Shown: positions 60,158-64,000 of the stretch, piece by piece
Position numbering within the stretch: position 1 is the stretch's first letter
How the letters are laid out: each line of letters opens with the position of its first letter
From: Gnetum montanum
Taxonomy: Eukaryota; Streptophyta; Gnetopsida; Gnetales; Gnetaceae
DNA length: 64,000 nucleotides
NCBI GenBank assembly: GCA_015680685.1
Contig: MNCI01017900.1
Coordinates: 488,108-552,107, forward strand
Direction: 5' to 3'
Translations under genes and position numbers: made by a program
Notes under the pieces: generated by a model
What the model saw: only the letters and a program-made list of their open reading frames with translations
What the model was told of the DNA's origin: nothing
The model's database searches: none

Positions 60158-60976
60158 CTAGGCTAGACTGTCATCATTTGTTTCAGTTTGTTTAGGGATT
60201 CGAGGATAGGTCTGATCATTCGATGTTTCTATCTCTGAACCCCATTCCTCTTCGATATTGTTGACAGTCCTGGGGGTGATTTCGTCACTGCGTATTACAA
60301 CCTCTCCCCCTGCGTAGGGTAGGTGTATTTCTCGGTGTATCAGTGACAAAACCGCTCTCAGTTGGGCTAACCAGGACCTTCCTAGAATCAAGTTGAACCT
60401 GGGCATCTCCTCGACAACAAGGAATGTGGCATTCATTGGGAATTGATCCCCTGCCACAAATTCGATGCGCACCATCCCCTTGACCTGAACCCATGCCCCG
60501 TTGAACGACTTTATGCACGTTGTCGTTGTGGGACTGATCTGGTCGCCCAGACCCAACCTATCCGCAATGGGACAGGGAATGACATTTGTAGCTGCGTCGT
60601 CGTCTATGTGCACCCTCCGGATTCGATATTGGCCAACTCGGATGGTGATAAACATGGGTTCAGTTGTCACTTGACCTTTCTCGAGATCATCTTTAATGGA
60701 CTCGTCATGAAAGGTCAACGAGGTGGGTTTAGGTCGCTCAGCGTCAGAGGGAAACATAACAGCATGTATCGCTTCCTCCTCCGCTAGTAAGCTTTCATCC
60801 ACCGGTACGGATGTCAGCATACGGACCATGGCCTCACGGTGTTTTTGAGACGTCATGAGCAGGTCATAGAGGCTCAGCATTGTATTTTTTTGTTTTAGAG
60901 CTTGTTTGACCTGTGTAAACATGTCGAGGAGATCCCGTTCTCTACTGGCTTGTTTGTCCCCTCTGTCTTCTTCCAT
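60158..60976 (-). pseudogene. Tat copy III aspartic protease
   Basis: This is a 272-codon open stretch, preceded in the same frame by a proline-rich linker (61537-61253). The retropepsin-like part starts near VHIDDDAATNVIP and includes FNLILGRSWLAQLRAV and HREIHLPYAGG, typical of plant gypsy proteases, which cut the polyprotein. The active site should be D-x-G; here the third position is Asp, and in copy I it is Arg. Both can arise from Gly by one G-to-A change. It ends at TAG 60158, next to the tandem repeat and the antisense gene. It is inactive as it stands. Confidence 0.75.
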
Positions 60977-61540
60977 TCACCCTAAGAGACGGATCTCCCT
61001 GGGTGGAACGGTGTCAGTCGGGGAGTTGTTCTTTTTCTTGCCGAAGGGAGGTGGCTGTGGTTCTGCACCCTTGTCCTGCCCATGAGGTGCGGGCGAAGGT
61101 ACAGAGGTAAGGGTCTTGGGCTTAGTGAAGCCTAGCGTAAGGTTATTTTTTGTGGCATTACTAGGCGCATCTCCTTCCCTTCGTTTATTGGGTGATGGTT
61201 GGTGATTTGTATTAGAAGCTTGCCCCTGCGTAAAAGGGGCAGTCGATGATTTTTATACCCTGAGAATGAAAGGCGCCTTAGGTGTGGGCGCGGACATAGC
61301 CACGACTTTACTGTTACTAGGAGGCTGAGTTAAATCTAGGGAAGGCGCTCGAATGATGAAGGGTGGCCTTGAGACACCACTAGCTACTGGTGAAAAGCTT
61401 GTTCCCCTTGGTGAGCTGGTAGGTACACGCAAAACAAAAGGTTTTTTGGGCAGTACTTTCCTCTTACCGTCCATACTCACCATGTTGATTGTGTAGGATG
61501 CGTTGTTTGTGTTCAACGGATCCTTGTACACATGCAACGC

Positions 61541-63851
61541 TTAGTTTTTAGGACGCGTTGGACTACTGTCGTCTAGTCTGAGTGAACCATCGTCAATCAT
61601 GCGTTGAATATCGTCTTTCAACACCCAGCAGTAATCTGTATTGTGACCACACAACTGGTGGTAGTCACAGAAGCGGTCCAACCTGAAAGACCTCGGAACT
61701 GGTGGTTCGTCAGGTAGGGCTAAAGAAGGATTCTTCAGCAGTTCACAATGACACCTGTGACGCTTTAGAGCTTCTTCAGATACCTTCTTAGGCTGAATGT
61801 ATCCTGCCCCTAATAGTTGTTTTAACAGTTCCGAATGTTTTACAGGCAAGGCTGTATACTTTGAGCGATCTTTACGCTCAAAGTTTGGTTTTGGCTGGGG
61901 GGCTTTTCAACGGCAGATGTGTCTTGGCTGGTGCTGCTCGCACTAGCCGTGGTCTCGGGAGATGTCGTAGGTGCCTTCTTGTTTTTGTTCTTGGCATCCT
62001 CAGCCAACGTAGCTACTGTTGTTGTTGTTGTTTTGCCTTTATCCTTACCCTTTTTGTTAGCATTTTTATAGGCGACATACGCCGAGTCTTTGCTAGCCTC
62101 CGCGGCATCTTGGATGCTTTTAGTCTAGGCGAAGGCCTGATGTAACGAGCTAGGGAAAAGGTAATATAGCTTAGACTTAATGAAGTCATTAACTGCTCCT
62201 TTGAATATGGCTAGCAAATGGGCCTCCGTGATTGGCTCACGGATTTCGTTCAAAGTAGCACTCCATCGCTGTATGAACTTTTGGACTGGTTCGACCGGGT
62301 CCTGTTTCACTCCCATAAGTTGATCTAATGTGACCTTCGGCTTTAGGTTGTATTTAAAGCGAGTCACGAATTGTGTCAGGAGCTCTTCCCAGGTTGAGAT
62401 GGAAGAGCGAGGGAGGGCTCGATACCAATCCAAAGCTTTCCCTGCCAGAGACATCGCAAAGACGCGGATGATTGTATGAGGCCATTGTTGTAGCAGCAAG
62501 GATTCAGATTTGAAGGTAACCAGGTGAGTGTTGGGATCTCCCTCCCCATTATATTTAGTGAAATGGGGTAAAGACATCCCCGGGGGCAATGACAGCATGG
62601 GGACCGCTGGACTAATGGGATCATCTTGATAGAAATCCATGATTTGTATAGTGTCAGAGCCAGCGGCCTTAAGGTGTTTAACCTCCTTAGTGAGGGTTTG
62701 AATGAGTAAGAAAGCTTGATCCAAACCTATTGATGAAGATGTCTGCGTAGGAGGGGTAGGGGGTTGACCTGAAGGAGCTGTGCTAGGCAATGGGAATGGA
62801 GGAATGGTTTGGCTAGTCGATGGTGCGGCGGGGATCCTTGCAGACAGAGGTGCCTATGAGGACCACCACCCACCGGTTTGAGAAGAGAGATTGGCCGCCA
62901 TCGGCTGTGTAGGATAGGTATGATAAGGATATTATGGGACCATCTATGGAACATGCGTTGTGGGTGCAGCCAAGGGTTGCACACCATATACTGCAGACTA
63001 GTTATGTTGTGCCACGGGATGACCGACTGACTCGCGGTGGGCTGTTGGACGAATGTCTGTGGCTGAACGACGGCTGTGATCTGTTGGCTTGGAGGGGGCA
63101 GCAACGATAAAGTTTGCGCCAGATTTTGCACCGGGTGAGTTGTAAACATGGCTTGGGGTTGGATCTGAGGGATGAAATGAGGCGCGGTGGATGCAGGGAC
63201 CACTGACGGAATGCTGATTACGCGTGGTGATGAGACCACCCCTAGGTTGTTTTGGGGTGGTATTTGCACCTGCAGAATGGATGACTGTGTAGTGACCTGC
63301 GGGATGACAGGAATGTGAGCTTGAGTGGTCATGGCTGGATTAAGAGGGGTGACTTGTCCCACGAAAGGAAACAGGGGATTTATGTACGTATGGGGGCTGA
63401 GAGTGTGGTATGAATGTTCAGATTGGGTTGCAAGTTCATCTTCCTCTTCTTCCCCATTTTGAGGTTCCAGCATAGACCATGTAGCCTAGCTCTTAGCCAT
63501 GACCAATTGTGTTATGATTTCATGGTAATGTTCTGTCAAGGGGATGATGTCGTAGGCGGTTGGGGTGAAATCTTGACCCCCTCTGTGGATCAGCTCAAAG
63601 TTTCTTTTTGCTTCGATCTCGGCTCGGCTGAGAGCAAGCTTTGCCTGAATCTTGATGCAAATGAAGTTATATTCCTCAGGGGTCACGATAGTAAATACGG
63701 GGTCTTTGCCCTGTAACCTCAATGAACGACGCGACGGTCCCTAAGGTCCTATAACACCAGAGGTTGGTTCGGTGGCGGCGATGGGATTCACAGACGTGGC
63801 ACCCGAGTCAGTTGTGGTCATTGTGGCTGTGGTTGTGTATGCAAAATCCAT
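61541..63851 (-). pseudogene. Tat copy III gag
   Basis: ATG 63851 (MDFAYTTTATM) opens the frame. An N-terminal segment (EEYNFICIKIQAKLALSRAE), a long Pro/Gln-rich region, then the capsid-type retrotrans_gag core at 62640-62125 (ALDWYRALP, TWEELLTQFVTRF, KQDPVEPVQKFIQRW) follow. After it come RKDRSKYTALPVKHSELLKQ and a zinc knuckle of the C-x2-H-x4-H-x4-C form (FCDYHQLCGHNTDYCWVLKD, about 61670-61600). Stops at about 63741, 63483 and 62125, and frame changes near 62950 and 61915, break it. In active elements gag builds the particle. The homologue in copy I is far more decayed. Confidence 0.8.
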
Positions 63852-64000
63852 TGGTCAAATAGATTAATGGTGACAAGTGACTAGATCTAAAAAGCGATGG
63901 ACAAAGAATATCGTAATTTAGGCTTTCTACCCTGTAGGATTCCAAAGGAACCGTTACAGTGACCGATCTACACCGCACTATTTTTTGTAAACTTCCCTAG
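63852..64000 (-). other. Leader upstream of Tat copy III gag
   Basis: Sequence between gag ATG and the window end. I found no clear primer binding site and no LTR end, so the 5' LTR is probably farther right. Confidence 0.4.

Larger units (their letters stand above)
48278..64000 (-). mobile_element. Tat-lineage Ty3/gypsy element, copy III
   Basis: Minus-strand order from the right: leader, gag, protease, a 5-kb segment with an opposite-strand gene, linker-RT, two RNase H modules, integrase, tandem-repeat 3' UTR, polypurine tract, 3' LTR. Two successive RNase H modules in a non-chromodomain gypsy element mark the Tat lineage. Its sequence keeps many CpG, so it is the youngest Tat copy here. 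The 5' LTR lies past the window, so the duplication cannot be tested (left flank TTTAT). Confidence 0.85.

Noticed and set aside
1-64000. tRNA, rRNA or organelle-derived inserts
   Set aside because: No cloverleaf with intact A and B boxes, no rRNA-like block and no plastid or mitochondrial gene was recognised; only one SINE-like fragment was found.

Overview
The window is plant nuclear DNA from a repeat-rich genome. It holds one intact host gene, a fragment of a second, and otherwise layers of nested LTR retrotransposons and LINE remnants. The intact gene is the cleavage/polyadenylation endonuclease CPSF73-I, whose 692-residue product resembles seed-plant orthologues. The high share of old, nested, cytosine-deaminated elements would fit a gymnosperm, but that is inference.

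Layout. 1-5 kb: decayed repeats, namely a solo-LTR family called F1 here (copies A-D), a Ty3/gypsy chromovirus-like family F3, and a Copia family F2. 5160-9146: CPSF73-I in five exons, with a LINE remnant in intron 1. 10354-10890: three exons resembling MON2. 11.9-27 kb: an old Tat-lineage Ty3/gypsy element (Tat copy I), broken by F1 and F3 solo LTRs. 27.2-37.1 kb: a LINE split by a gag-only Copia element, which itself carries a Tat solo LTR. 37.1-48.3 kb: F3 pieces around a Tat element lacking gag and protease (Tat copy II). 48.3-64 kb: the youngest Tat element (Tat copy III, minus strand): 3' LTR, polypurine tract, tandem-repeat 3' UTR, integrase, two RNase H modules, RT, protease and gag. 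Its 5' LTR lies beyond the window.

Main discovery candidate. Between protease and RT of Tat copy III, where Ogre/Tat elements are known to carry an intron, lies a spliced gene on the opposite strand (55502-59523). It encodes a catalytically degraded FCP1/NIF-like domain, a helical region I cannot name, a basic nuclear-localisation-like segment, a coiled coil and an acidic tail. A decayed homologue sits at the same place and orientation in Tat copy I (15589-21617), so it belongs to the element family and is not a chance insertion. The Tat LTRs also carry copy-specific arrays of short dyad motifs. In two LTRs the modules recur about every 190 bp. In copy III the motif GCGTAA is spread across the element. 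A trans-acting factor reading element-specific motifs, by analogy with VANC anti-silencing proteins of VANDAL transposons, is one testable hypothesis.

The Copia F2 and gypsy F3 LTRs share AAGATGTCTT-type arrays although they belong to different superfamilies. Most pol nonsense codons fit C-to-T or G-to-A change, as expected of methylated, silenced DNA.
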